A stretch of 32,790 nucleotides of DNA, from assembly GCF_016888005.1 (NCBI RefSeq), contig NZ_JAFDVE010000015.1:1-32790 (forward strand). The letters run 5' to 3'. The notes beneath the pieces were generated by a model that had not been told where the DNA came from, did not search any database, and worked only from the letters and a program-made list of their open reading frames with translations. Of the stretch, positions 8,148-15,534 are shown in pieces (within the stretch, counting starts at the first letter, position 1; every line of letters begins with the position of its first letter). The DNA comes from Phycicoccus sp. CSK15P-2. GTDB taxonomy: Bacteria > Actinomycetota > Actinomycetes > Actinomycetales > Dermatophilaceae. Position numbers and translations under genes: made by a program.

Positions 8148-8762
8148 CTACGGGTCCTTCGGCCCCGGGGTCGGGGATGTCGCGCCCTCGACCCCGAGGT
8201 CGCGGCGGACCTCGAGGGTCAGGGCCGTGACCGTGTTGTTGAACGTCTTCAGCGCGGGCCAGTCCTCGGGCGGCCTGAGGCTGGTGCGCAGGGCCTCGTT
8301 GGCCTCCTCCAGGAGGACGGCGTGCGCGTGCAGCGCCTCCCTGCCGGCCTTCCGCAACGGCGGCTCGGCGAACAGCGAGATCCACGTGTAGAGCGAGAAG
8401 ATCTGGGTGTGCCGGTCGGATGCCGCGACGAGGCGGTCGAGGGCGCGCTCCCACTCCCCCTTGCGCACGCTCATCAGCTCGGGGCCGGTCGTCTGCAGGT
8501 GCTCCACCAGCTGGGCGCACTTGGCGACCTTCTCGGCGCGCCACACACCCTCCGTCTCGCGCTTGTCGCGCAGCCGCTCACGCTCGAGCTCGGCGGCCCG
8601 CATCTCCTCCCGTTCGGCGCGGTCGTCGTCGCGCTCGGCGCGCGCCGCCCGGCCGCGTGCCCACATGAAGAGGAAGGCGAGGACGGCGACGGCGACCGTC
8701 CAGGCCCCCGGTGGCACGTCCTGGAGGATCTCGACAACCCCTGCGATGTCGATGTCGGTCAT
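8148..8762 (-). CDS. Membrane-anchored hypothetical protein with coiled-coil stretch
   Basis: Start ATG 8762 (MTDIDIAGVVEIL); GTG 8768 would add two residues. Residues ~20-36 (GAWTVAVAVLAFLFMWA) form one membrane helix. It is followed by about 45 highly charged residues (RAERDDDRAEREEMRAAELERERLRDK) that should form a coiled coil in the cytoplasm. The rest is an all-helical soluble domain (TQIFSLYTWISLFAEPPLRKAG) of unknown function. It is 204 residues long. No family recognised with confidence. Confidence 0.75.
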   Translation of the reverse strand: MTDIDIAGVVEILQDVPPGAWTVAVAVLAFLFMWARGRAARAERDDDRAEREEMRAAELERERLRDKRETEGVWRAEKVAKCAQLVEHLQTTGPELMSVRKGEWERALDRLVAASDRHTQIFSLYTWISLFAEPPLRKAGREALHAHAVLLEEANEALRTSLRPPEDWPALKTFNNTVTALTLEVRRDLGVEGATSPTPGPKDP

Positions 8763-8878
8763 GGACACCGACGCTAGTCACGCGGGCGAGGTCGCAACAG
8801 GAGGGCTGCACCACCCTGCACCCGCCGCCCGTGGAGGAGCCGAGAGGCGGGCCGCTCGACCCCCACGGCGGCGCGGGG

Positions 8879-9163
8879 TCAGCTGAGGATGCCGTGCCGC
8901 GCGTTCCAGGCCTGCGCGCCGGAGTATGCGTCGACCATCGACCAGATCCACAGCACGGGTGCCGTGAGGAGCCCGATGAAAAGGAACACCAGGGTGATGC
9001 TCACGAGGTAGGCGACGAGGAAGAGGACGCCCTTGCCCGCCTGGCCGTTGACGAACTGGCCGAGGCCGGGAAGAAGACCCACGCGCGGCTTACCCGGGCC
9101 GGCGTTCCTCGTCGTTCGGCTGGCCGCGGATCGGTCCTGGAGCGGGCCGGGCGGGCGTCTCAT
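8879..9163 (-). CDS. Small membrane protein, TM2-like
   Basis: A 94-residue protein. The basic N-terminal third (RRPPGPLQDRSAASRTTRNAGPGK) is followed by GLLPGLGQFVNGQAGKGVL and two hydrophobic helices separated by a short turn (FLVAYLVSITLVFLFIG, LLTAPVLWIWSMVDAYSG). The motif GLGQF-NGQ-GKG, two helices, and W-MVDAY are characteristic of TM2-like small membrane proteins. The start could be ATG 9163 or a downstream GTG just before GLLPG. The 5' end lies inside the putative operator shared with the divergent antitoxin gene. Confidence 0.75.
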   Translation of the reverse strand: MRRPPGPLQDRSAASRTTRNAGPGKPRVGLLPGLGQFVNGQAGKGVLFLVAYLVSITLVFLFIGLLTAPVLWIWSMVDAYSGAQAWNARHGILS

Positions 9164-9197
9164 GTACTTTCAATGTGAGTACCAAGGACGTACATTG
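9162..9197. promoter_or_regulatory. Palindromic promoter/operator of the DUF1778-type gene
   Basis: ATGTAC (9162-9167) pairs with GTACAT (9190-9195), and CAATGT (9171-9176) pairs with ACATTG (9192-9197). The decamers CAATGTGAGT and CATTGTGAGT also repeat directly (9171, 9193). TACATT (9191-9196) with TTTCAA 17 bases upstream is a plausible promoter, so a repressor here would block transcription. Ribbon-helix-helix antitoxins normally bind such sites upstream of their own gene. Confidence 0.5.
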
Positions 9198-9226
9198 TGA
9201 GTTCGGTCCTGCCGAAGGAGTTCCGC

Positions 9227-9541
9227 ATGTCCACCAAGACAGAGCGTCTGAACCTGCGCTGTTCGAAGGTCACCGCCATGACCCTGAGAGAAGCGGCGGG
9301 GCTGCAGGACCAAGACCTCACCTCGTTCGTCCTGGGCGCGGCCCTGGACCGCGCCCGAACCGTCCTCGTCGAAGATCGCGCCCTTCGCCTCACGCCCCAA
9401 GAAATGCTCCAGCTCGAGAAGGTCCTCGACGAGGACGCAACCGTCGTGCCACAGCTCGCGGCACTGATCCGTGGCGTTCGCACCGCGGCATGCAGCCACG
9501 CCCCCAGCGCGAACGCGACCGCGTCGCCCCGCGTGCGGTGA
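9227..9541 (+). CDS. DUF1778/TacA-like ribbon-helix-helix antitoxin without a toxin
   Basis: ATG 9227 is fixed by GAAGGAG six bases upstream. The 104-residue product begins with MSTKTERLNLRCS, a ribbon-helix-helix beta strand with alternating polar residues. The helical segment KVTAMTLREAAGLQDQDLTSFVLGAALDRA follows, then a toxin-neutralising type middle segment (LRLTPQEMLQLEKVLDED). This order matches DUF1778 (TacA) antitoxins, which normally precede a GNAT acetyltransferase toxin. No GNAT follows: the next bases hold only a PIN fragment on the other strand. The C-terminal ~25 residues (AACSHAPSANATASPRVR) do not look like the family and may be read-through into foreign sequence. Confidence 0.75.
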   Translation: MSTKTERLNLRCSKVTAMTLREAAGLQDQDLTSFVLGAALDRARTVLVEDRALRLTPQEMLQLEKVLDEDATVVPQLAALIRGVRTAACSHAPSANATASPRVR

Positions 9542-9544
9542 TGG

Positions 9545-9658
9545 TCAGAAGGGCTGAACGTCGATGCTGACGAGCCCACGCTCAGCCAGTTCGGCCCAGT
9601 AGGGGTCGCGGGTGATTACCGGGTGGCCGAGGCGCTGAGCCACCGCGAGGATCAGGGC
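9545..9658 (-). pseudogene. C-terminal remnant of a PIN-domain (VapC-like) toxin
   Basis: On the minus strand, the last 37 codons before a TGA read ALILAVAQRLGHPVITRD then PYWAELAERGL-SIDVQPF. This is the classic end of a PIN domain: an Ala-rich helix, G-PVITRD with the last catalytic Asp, and a final strand. The residue just before ALILAV, where PIN domains have the third catalytic Asp, is Pro instead. At that very point the opposite strand begins to read as a NERD protein. The gene was therefore cut at this junction and has no N-terminal half. Confidence 0.65.
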
Positions 9659-10179
9659 TGGAAGGTGGGCGCCGAAGGCGAGGTCCAGGTAGCAGAGGTA
9701 CTCCGGCAGGCCACGGCTTCGCCCTGCACGACCGCCGGGTACCGGGAAAGCACTCGAACATCGACCACCTGTTCGTCGGGGCGGCGGGCGTCTTCGTCAT
9801 CGACGCCAAGCACTACAAGAACGCCGAGGTGTCGGTGGAGCGCAGCGGCGGGCTGTTCGCCCCGACCGTCGAGACGCTGAAGGTGAAGGGCCGCACACGA
9901 AACGCGCTGGTCACGGCGATGCAGGGGCAGCGCGACGTCGTGGCACACACCTTGGCCGGAACCGCCGCCGACGGCGCCCCTGTGAAGCCCGTCCTCTGTT
10001 TCGTCGGTGCCGTCCTCCCGATGCGCGAGAAGAACCGGCGCGTCGGCGACGTCCGGCTCTGTGGGCTGAAGGGACTTGCCCGGCTCGTCAGCGAGGAGGG
10101 CCCGTGGGATGAGGGGCGCCGCCTGGACATCGCGCGGGCACTGGCCGACCGCCTGCCCTCGATGACGCAGGGCTCGTAG
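9656..10179 (+). pseudogene. NERD-domain nuclease-like gene, start lost and frameshifted
   Basis: Two frames together read as one NERD (nuclease-related) domain. The first, from ~9656, gives GWKVGAEGEVQVAEVLRQ. The second, from ~9713, gives GFALHDRRVPGKHSNIDHLF, then VGAAGVFVIDAKHYK and onward to the stop at 10177-10179. The core D and D-K of NERD (NIDH, VIDAKHY) are intact. The frames join if one base is missing between about 9704 and 9715. Upstream of GW the sequence belongs to the antisense PIN remnant, so the native start is gone. An internal ATG at 9829 could give a 116-residue fragment lacking the nuclease core. Confidence 0.65.
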
Positions 10180-10206
10180 CCGCGGGCCCAGCGTGCGCGT
10201 CCGCGC

Positions 10207-11133
10207 CTACCTGGGCCACGAGGCCGTCCGGAACGTCTCGTAGGAGATCTCTAACAGATGTCGGTCAGGCCGCTCCTTGCGAGCGCTCGGGACCACCATG
10301 AGCCGCTGCCCATGCCGACCCTGGAGGCCGTGCCGCAGCATCGGGCCGTCGACCTCCTCGAGCAGGTCGGCGCGGATCTCCACCACGAGATCTGGCCGGA
10401 CTCCGAGGATGTGCGTGTCGAACGCCGCGTGGTGGATCTTGCAGAGCGCGAGGCCGTTGCGGATGGCGGCGACGCCGGCCTCGTCCCGGTCCGGGACGAT
10501 GTGGGCGGCGTCCAGCAGCTGGCTGTGGCCGAGCGCGCAGACGGCGCAGCGGGTCTCGTAGGCCCGCATGACCGTCGCTCGGAAGATGGGCTGGTGCAGC
10601 CGCCGGCGCGTCTCGACCGTGATGTACCGCTTGAGCGTCTCCTCGAGCGCGCCCTGCGGGGTGACCGCGCCGTTCGTCACGGCGTCGACGACGAACTGGT
10701 GCTGCCCTGGCTCCTCCCCCACGATGTAGACGGGGTAGGTCGGCAGCCAGATGGCCGGGCCCACCCCGAAGAACCAGATGAGCGGTAGTTTCCGCTGCAT
10801 CGCCGAGCGCAGCGCACGGTTCTCGGGATGCGTCGGGTCGGTGCCGCGGTACTTGTACCGGATGAGCCCGTCTGGCCCGACGGCGTCCTCGTACGGGCGC
10901 TCAGCGCCTTCGGCGCGGTAGACGGTGCGGAACGACAGCGCCGCGTCGAGGACGGCCGGCTTGCGGATGCCGCGCTGCATGTCCATCAAGGGCATCGGCT
11001 CCCCGTGGAAGCGGAACTCCTTGATCTCCTCCGTGGTCAGCGGGTCCGCGCCGTCGTTGGTGCGCCGCGCAAGCCACTCCATAGCCGCCGTACGCAGCTC
11101 GGCGTCGTCGTCCGGTCCCCATGCCCTGGTCAT
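10207..11133 (-). CDS. HNH endonuclease, putative restriction enzyme
   Basis: The 308-residue protein ends in an HNH nuclease domain: C196-x2-C199 (CAVC), LDAAHIVPD with H211, N227 in RNGLALC, C231, and H234/H235-D239 (KIHHAAFD). This zinc-bound beta-beta-alpha-metal fold cuts DNA. The N-terminal ~190 residues (YRAEGAERPYEDAVGPDGLIRYKY region, IWFFGVGPAIWLPTYPVYIVG) resemble the target-recognition part of COG3440-type predicted restriction endonucleases. No methyltransferase is adjacent, so it may attack modified or foreign DNA. It lies 12 bases downstream of the DUF6308 gene on the same strand and is almost certainly cotranscribed with it. Confidence 0.88.
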   Translation of the reverse strand: MTRAWGPDDDAELRTAAMEWLARRTNDGADPLTTEEIKEFRFHGEPMPLMDMQRGIRKPAVLDAALSFRTVYRAEGAERPYEDAVGPDGLIRYKYRGTDPTHPENRALRSAMQRKLPLIWFFGVGPAIWLPTYPVYIVGEEPGQHQFVVDAVTNGAVTPQGALEETLKRYITVETRRRLHQPIFRATVMRAYETRCAVCALGHSQLLDAAHIVPDRDEAGVAAIRNGLALCKIHHAAFDTHILGVRPDLVVEIRADLLEEVDGPMLRHGLQGRHGQRLMVVPSARKERPDRHLLEISYETFRTASWPR

Positions 11134-11145
11134 CCGAACGGCCGG

Positions 11146-11877
11146 CTACGACGTCCGGCTGACCCGCTGCGCGTGCATCCACAGCACGACGTCGAGATGG
11201 CGCAGCCGCAGGTTCGGATGGCCGATGTTGACTCCGTCGCGGGTGGACGCTTCGTCGACCACATCGTCCAGACGCTTGCGAACGTCGGCGTCCTGGATGA
11301 TGCACCGGAAGACCTGCCAGTCGACCTCGTAGTTCTGCGTGGTGCCGGAGAGTCCGAGCAGGTTGCAGACGACGGAGTCGCGGACGGGGAACAGGTCGGG
11401 CCGCTTTCGCGCACAGAGCTTGGCCGCCGTCACCCAGCGGTTGGACGGGTGGGACTCGTGCGGCGCGAGCGCTCGCTTCGCCGCCTCGTGGAGGTTGGCC
11501 ATGGCCAGGAGCGTCTCCTCTGTGGCCATCGCGAGGTCTGCGTCGAGGGGTAGCACCTCCTCGGTCAGGAGATGCCGGATCTCCCGGTTCGTCGCCGTCA
11601 TCTCCAGGAGCTGCCGGACGGGCCGGGGCTCCGCCTGGACGGACAGGAGGGTCAGCGCGAGGAGGTCGCCGCTCGTCACTGCATAGGGATCGACCGGGCC
11701 CACATCGAGGAAGGTCGCGCCCGCGTAGTTCGAGTCACGGTCGTAGTAACGGGCGACGTCATCGACGACGGCGGGGTCACGCAACGCCTTCGTCGTCCTC
11801 TGAAGGGCGCGCGACACCAGCTCCTCTGATGCAATCTCCCACCCGACAGGGACTCCGGCGAACGGCTCGTTGGACAT
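11146..11877 (-). CDS. DUF6308 family protein
   Basis: A 243-residue protein with AGGAG five bases before ATG 11877. Features matching DUF6308 as I know it are YYDRDSNYAGATF, SGDLLALTLLSVQ, WVTAAKLCARKRPDLFPVRD, and the C-terminal LRLRHLDVVLWMHAQ. The WVTAAKL-ARKRP segment resembles a helix-hairpin-helix-like DNA-binding pattern, but that is inference. The function of the family is unknown. The tight spacing to the HNH endonuclease gene suggests that it is a specificity, accessory or regulatory partner of that nuclease. Confidence 0.8.
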   Translation of the reverse strand: MSNEPFAGVPVGWEIASEELVSRALQRTTKALRDPAVVDDVARYYDRDSNYAGATFLDVGPVDPYAVTSGDLLALTLLSVQAEPRPVRQLLEMTATNREIRHLLTEEVLPLDADLAMATEETLLAMANLHEAAKRALAPHESHPSNRWVTAAKLCARKRPDLFPVRDSVVCNLLGLSGTTQNYEVDWQVFRCIIQDADVRKRLDDVVDEASTRDGVNIGHPNLRLRHLDVVLWMHAQRVSRTS

Positions 11878-11951
11878 CGCTGCTCCTGTCGCCGACCGTG
11901 GCTACCAACAGCATGCCCGGTGGACGCGACAACCGCCTCCGCTCGGCTCCG

Positions 11952-12104
11952 TCACACCGAGACCGGGGCCACACGACCAGTGCGCAGCCGGTCATCTACA
12001 CGTGAGTCATCTGGCGCCTGCTTGACGAATCGGTGCCAGACGTCACGTTCGGGGTCAGTGTCGAACTGCGGATGCTCGGGGATCGCGAGGGCAGTCACGC
12101 GCAC
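11952..12104 (-). CDS. Possible small protein of 50 aa
   Basis: In the 275-base gap between the DUF6308 and GmrSD-like genes, one minus-strand frame from GTG 12104 (or GTG 12098) reads VRVTALAIPEHPQFDTDPER then DVWHRFVKQAPDDSRVDDRL and a TGA at 11952-11954. The mix of acidic, basic and hydrophobic residues is protein-like, and base use resembles the GmrSD-like gene. No family is recognised and the ribosome site is weak. It might be a remnant. An imperfect inverted repeat (12010-12018 with 12032-12040) lies inside it. Confidence 0.3.
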   Translation of the reverse strand: MRVTALAIPEHPQFDTDPERDVWHRFVKQAPDDSRVDDRLRTGRVAPVSV

Positions 12105-12152
12105 CGCCTGCCACCCTTGCTCTCAGACGACTCCCCACCTCCCATGGAGGCT

Positions 12153-14582
12153 TCAGGCATCCTCAAAGAGGAGAGTGAGCAACTCTTCACTGTCGACTCG
12201 CTGATCCGGGTCGGCGACGCCGTCGACCAGCCTCACGCCTTCCTCCCGCAACAGATCCGCTGGAACGCGGGTGTCGTCCGGCTGGCTCCAGTAGAAGCTC
12301 GATGCAACTCGACCTTCGGAGGTCAGCACCCTCCAGGGGTACGCGCACTGTCGGCAGTTCGTGATGTGCCCGCCCAGTGGTTGGGGCGCGGTGCCGATGG
12401 CTTCGGCGAGCTCGCCGTACGTGGTCCACCGTCCCTCCGGGAGGAGCTCGAGAAGCTCGTGGAGCTGAGACCAGTCGAAACCCGCTGGCCGCTCGGCGCG
12501 CTCCCCTCGGTAGACGGAACGAAGGTCGGCCAGCGAGCGGTCGTCTGGGAGCCGCCAGAATCGCCAGCCGTTCGTCGCCTTTCCACCCTTAACGTGTTGG
12601 CCGGCACTCGAGGGACTCGAGAACGTCCGCCCGTCAAGGGACAGCTGCCCGTCCGACGTGACAGTCGCTTCCACAGAATCCCATTGGCCGGGCCTCGGCT
12701 GCAGCACCGTCCCTGGCTCGATCAGGTTTGCGGCGACCAGGTGCTTCAGCTCGACCCAGGTGTTGTCCCTCACCTGAGGGTCTCTGATGGATCCGACGTG
12801 TCCGCTCGGCACCGGCCAGACCTCGAGTAGGCGCTCAGTCAGCCACGACGTGCGCTCATCAATGGCGGGCTCATCCCACTGCTCCTGCTTGTCAAAGCGC
12901 CTGTTGAGCAGGAGGGCATCGTGCTCGGCCAGCTTCTCCCGCTTGCCGTCCGAGCCTGCCCATGGGCCATTCGACACCGAGCTGTTGAGGCTGGTCGTCA
13001 GGAGCGTGAGGTTCCCCAGGCGATGAACGTGCTCGCCCCGCGCTAGCTCTGCCTCCAACCCTTCAACCGGCCAGCTGGTCTGCCACTTCTGCGGTAGCAC
13101 GTGTTCGATCGGATACCCAACACGCGCCACCTGTTGGTAGCCATGTGTCCCACGCAGATGGTCTTCCACCGCTTCCAGGTACATCCGCAGCCGACCGCGG
13201 GTGTAGCGGCTGTATGCCTGCTCGGTCTGCAGATGCTGCCGGACCTCTTCGTCACCGGGCCAGTACGTCGAGGATGCGTTGAGCTGGGTGAGGTGGGACC
13301 GTACGCGGTCCACGAGCTCACCGGGCGGAGTCTGACGGTGCCGCTTGATCATGTCGGCCACGATTCGCCCGAGATCGGCCGACGTCAGTCGGACGATCTG
13401 CCGCCGCACCATCCAGGACTCGAGCATCGCTAGGACCTCGTCAGCGACGTCCGTCGGCAGTTCGAGCTCGGGGTCGTAGAGCCAGATCATGGCCGGCTTC
13501 AGCAGCTCGACGCCTCCGCTGAGCATCCGGTAGATCGCCATCTGTGCTCGTGTCAGCGTGCGTGACGAGTCCGCCGCAGTCTCGGTCCAGCTCCGGTAGA
13601 GGTCCGCTTGCGTTTTGATATGCCTGAGGAGGGCGAGCATCTCCTGCTGGGCCTCGTAGTCCACGTAGCTCTTGAACCGGACGAAGGTCTGTCGGGGGCT
13701 AACCTCCTCACCGAGCCGGCTGCCGAGCCACTGGCTGAGAAACAGGGAGCTGCGGCTCATCGTGTAGCGGCCGACACTGACATCCTGCTCCCAGAACTTG
13801 GTCTCGAAAGGCCAGTCTTCGGCGTAGGCCAGACGAGTGTCAGCGCCCTCACTTTCCAGACGCTGGAACACGAAGTTCTTGATGAGATCAGCAGCAGTGA
13901 GTGGAGTCCCGCGAGCGTTCAACGTCTCGAAGATCTCCTGCGAGTTCTCTGTTGCCTGGAGGTCGATGACCACCAGCTGCAGCCCTTGGCTGACCGACTC
14001 TGTCAGCGCCGCAGCTCGTGTTTCGATGTCGTCGCTCGACCCGAGCCACTGGTCGACCTGTTCGGTGAAGAAGTGGTGGGCTCGCGTGATCCGCGAGCCA
14101 GCATGTCGCAGGCTCTTGTGGCTGAGCGGCGGTTCAGCGTCCATGACCTCGCGGAACGCCTCCCCGTCCTGGTTGGTATGCGTCAGCTTGAGGGTGGCTC
14201 CTCCAACGGCTCCATATGCCCGGTTGTGCGTCAGGTCGTCGAACTGCTGGGCCAAGGCATCGAGCCCCCGCTCCTCGAACACCGATGCCGCCGCATCGAC
14301 GAGGAGCTGAAGCGTGGTCAACCTCTGCTGGCCGTCGATGACGTTCTTGCGCGGTACGGTTCCGTGCTGCCCCTCGACGGCCTGGAGCACCACTGCCCCC
14401 AGGAAGTGGGTCGGGGTCGAGTAGGGACTGGCAATGCGCAGCTCTGCGAGCCTTGAGATGTCCTGCCACAGGGGCAGCCACTGCTCGGCCTCGTCCCACA
14501 CGTAGGGACGCTGGAACAGGGGGACCATCAGGTGCTGCGGAAGGTAGAACACCGCCTGTGGCGTCAGCACGTCCGTCTTCAT
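12153..14582 (-). CDS. GmrSD-type restriction enzyme (DUF262 + DUF1524) fused to RAMA and alkyltransferase-like domains
   Basis: The start is fixed by GGGAGG before ATG 14582. Four modules are seen in 809 residues. (1) DUF262/GmrS, ~1-300, with FQRPYVW (23-29), VIDGQQRLTTLQ (81-92) and FETLNARGTPLT (218-229), the ParB-like nucleotide-hydrolysing part. (2) DUF1524/GmrD, ~430-590, an HNH nuclease with IEHVLPQKW (H494) and HRLGNLTLLT (520-529). (3) ~605-678, a RAMA-like fold (HLVAANLIEPGTVL, TFSSPSSAGQHV, NGWRFWRLP). (4) ~702-788, an MGMT/ATL-like fold (LPEGRWTTYGELAEAIG, YPWRVLTSEG, ADLLREEGVRLVDG). In module 4 the alkyl-acceptor Cys of PCHR is replaced by Trp (P749-W750-R), as in alkyltransferase-like proteins that bind lesions without repairing them. 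GmrSD enzymes cut glucosylated hydroxymethylcytosine DNA; the two extra modules probably read base modification. Confidence 0.92.
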   Translation of the reverse strand: MKTDVLTPQAVFYLPQHLMVPLFQRPYVWDEAEQWLPLWQDISRLAELRIASPYSTPTHFLGAVVLQAVEGQHGTVPRKNVIDGQQRLTTLQLLVDAAASVFEERGLDALAQQFDDLTHNRAYGAVGGATLKLTHTNQDGEAFREVMDAEPPLSHKSLRHAGSRITRAHHFFTEQVDQWLGSSDDIETRAAALTESVSQGLQLVVIDLQATENSQEIFETLNARGTPLTAADLIKNFVFQRLESEGADTRLAYAEDWPFETKFWEQDVSVGRYTMSRSSLFLSQWLGSRLGEEVSPRQTFVRFKSYVDYEAQQEMLALLRHIKTQADLYRSWTETAADSSRTLTRAQMAIYRMLSGGVELLKPAMIWLYDPELELPTDVADEVLAMLESWMVRRQIVRLTSADLGRIVADMIKRHRQTPPGELVDRVRSHLTQLNASSTYWPGDEEVRQHLQTEQAYSRYTRGRLRMYLEAVEDHLRGTHGYQQVARVGYPIEHVLPQKWQTSWPVEGLEAELARGEHVHRLGNLTLLTTSLNSSVSNGPWAGSDGKREKLAEHDALLLNRRFDKQEQWDEPAIDERTSWLTERLLEVWPVPSGHVGSIRDPQVRDNTWVELKHLVAANLIEPGTVLQPRPGQWDSVEATVTSDGQLSLDGRTFSSPSSAGQHVKGGKATNGWRFWRLPDDRSLADLRSVYRGERAERPAGFDWSQLHELLELLPEGRWTTYGELAEAIGTAPQPLGGHITNCRQCAYPWRVLTSEGRVASSFYWSQPDDTRVPADLLREEGVRLVDGVADPDQRVDSEELLTLLFEDA

Positions 14583-14671
14583 CGCGCCTCCCTCTCACTA
14601 CTGCGACGATCAGGACGATCGGAGTTGTGGTTCGTCGCAACTGTCATTTCACAGTGCTCTACGGGCAGTGG

Positions 14672-15418
14672 CTACTCTGTCGATGTCGCACTCGGATGGT
14701 CGCGGTAGTAGTTGGCGGCCTTCGTCCCGACGCGCCGGGTGGTGACGTCGGCCACGGCTGCATTGACAGGCACGTTGACAAGAGGAAGCGAGCGCACCAG
14801 GGCGGCTCGGGTGAAGTTCACACCGACCAGCCGGAACATGCCCTTCACAGCCTCCAGCGCCGGCCCCCTCAGGTAGCGCTCCAAAAGTCGCTTGCCAACC
14901 CGCTGACCGGCCTTCTGGCCCGCACCGATCGCGCTCTTCGACGTGGTCGCCTCCAGACTGTGAAGCGACATGATCTCGTACGCCCGATCGGACGTGGCGG
15001 AGAGGTCGAACCCATAGGCCGCAGCAATCGTCAAGGTCTGCCGAATCTGGATGCGACTGAGCAGCGCCAGGTCGGCAACGATCGTCACCGCCGCTCCAGT
15101 GATAGCACCCGCGGGGCCTGCCGCCGCTGCGCCCCCGAACTCGGCGAGTGCTGTCGCCATTCCGGCGCCAGCGCCCTCACTGCGCGCGAGCCGCACATGT
15201 GAGTGCTGGATCTTCTTGACGTACTCCTCTGTGGAGAAGTCGGGTTTCCGGCGGTCTGCTTCGACCTGTCGAGCGATCCCCGCCCCATCGCGCTCCAGGA
15301 CCCAGCCGACCATCTTCCGCGGCGCATCCGCTCCCGCAGCGACGAGGTCCTTGGCGAGCGGGAGAGGGTTGACCTTCTCCAGAGCACTCGGCACCCCGCG
15401 CCCTCCTGTGTCAGGCAT
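14672..15418 (-). CDS. EcsC-like family protein
   Basis: ATG 15418 is preceded by an excellent AAGGGGAGGAA, so the upstream extension of the frame is rejected. The 248-residue protein reads SALEKVNPLPLAKDLVAAG at the start. It has a central Gly/Ala-rich helix able to insert in a membrane (AEFGGAAAAGPAGAITGAAV, IVADLALLSRIQIRQTLTIAAAYGFD), then the pattern ATTSKSAIGAGQKAGQRVGKRLLERYLRG and a second Gly/Val segment. The ADLALL-RIQ-A-AYG arrangement fits the EcsC family, which is of unknown molecular function. It lies between two nuclease genes and diverges from the DUF3883 gene, so a defence role, perhaps at the membrane, is possible but inferred. Confidence 0.65.
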   Translation of the reverse strand: MPDTGGRGVPSALEKVNPLPLAKDLVAAGADAPRKMVGWVLERDGAGIARQVEADRRKPDFSTEEYVKKIQHSHVRLARSEGAGAGMATALAEFGGAAAAGPAGAITGAAVTIVADLALLSRIQIRQTLTIAAAYGFDLSATSDRAYEIMSLHSLEATTSKSAIGAGQKAGQRVGKRLLERYLRGPALEAVKGMFRLVGVNFTRAALVRSLPLVNVPVNAAVADVTTRRVGTKAANYYRDHPSATSTE

Positions 15419-15483
15419 TTCCTCCCCTTGCCTCGTGGTCTTTGACACAGCGCATGATGCCTGGCTGGCACTTCGGGCGCAGA

Positions 15484-15497
15484 GGTTCGGCTGAACC
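15484..15497. promoter_or_regulatory. Palindrome between divergent EcsC-like and DUF3883 genes
   Basis: GGTTCGGCTGAACC is an inverted repeat with five-base arms and one mismatched pair near the centre. It sits in the 116-base gap between the two divergent starts, where one regulator could control both. No other operator or clear promoter is visible in this gap. Confidence 0.35.
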
Positions 15498-15534
15498 GAG
15501 TGCCGAAGAGGAACTCCCCGCGTACGGTCACTGC

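Noticed and set aside
6814-8544. 576-codon minus-strand frame opposite the YibE/F gene
   Set aside because: It is highly charged Arg/Asp/Gly noise, while the plus strand encodes a clear membrane protein.
15442-15470. TTGACA at 15442 as a promoter for the DUF3883 gene
   Set aside because: No acceptable -10 box follows at 16-18 bases.
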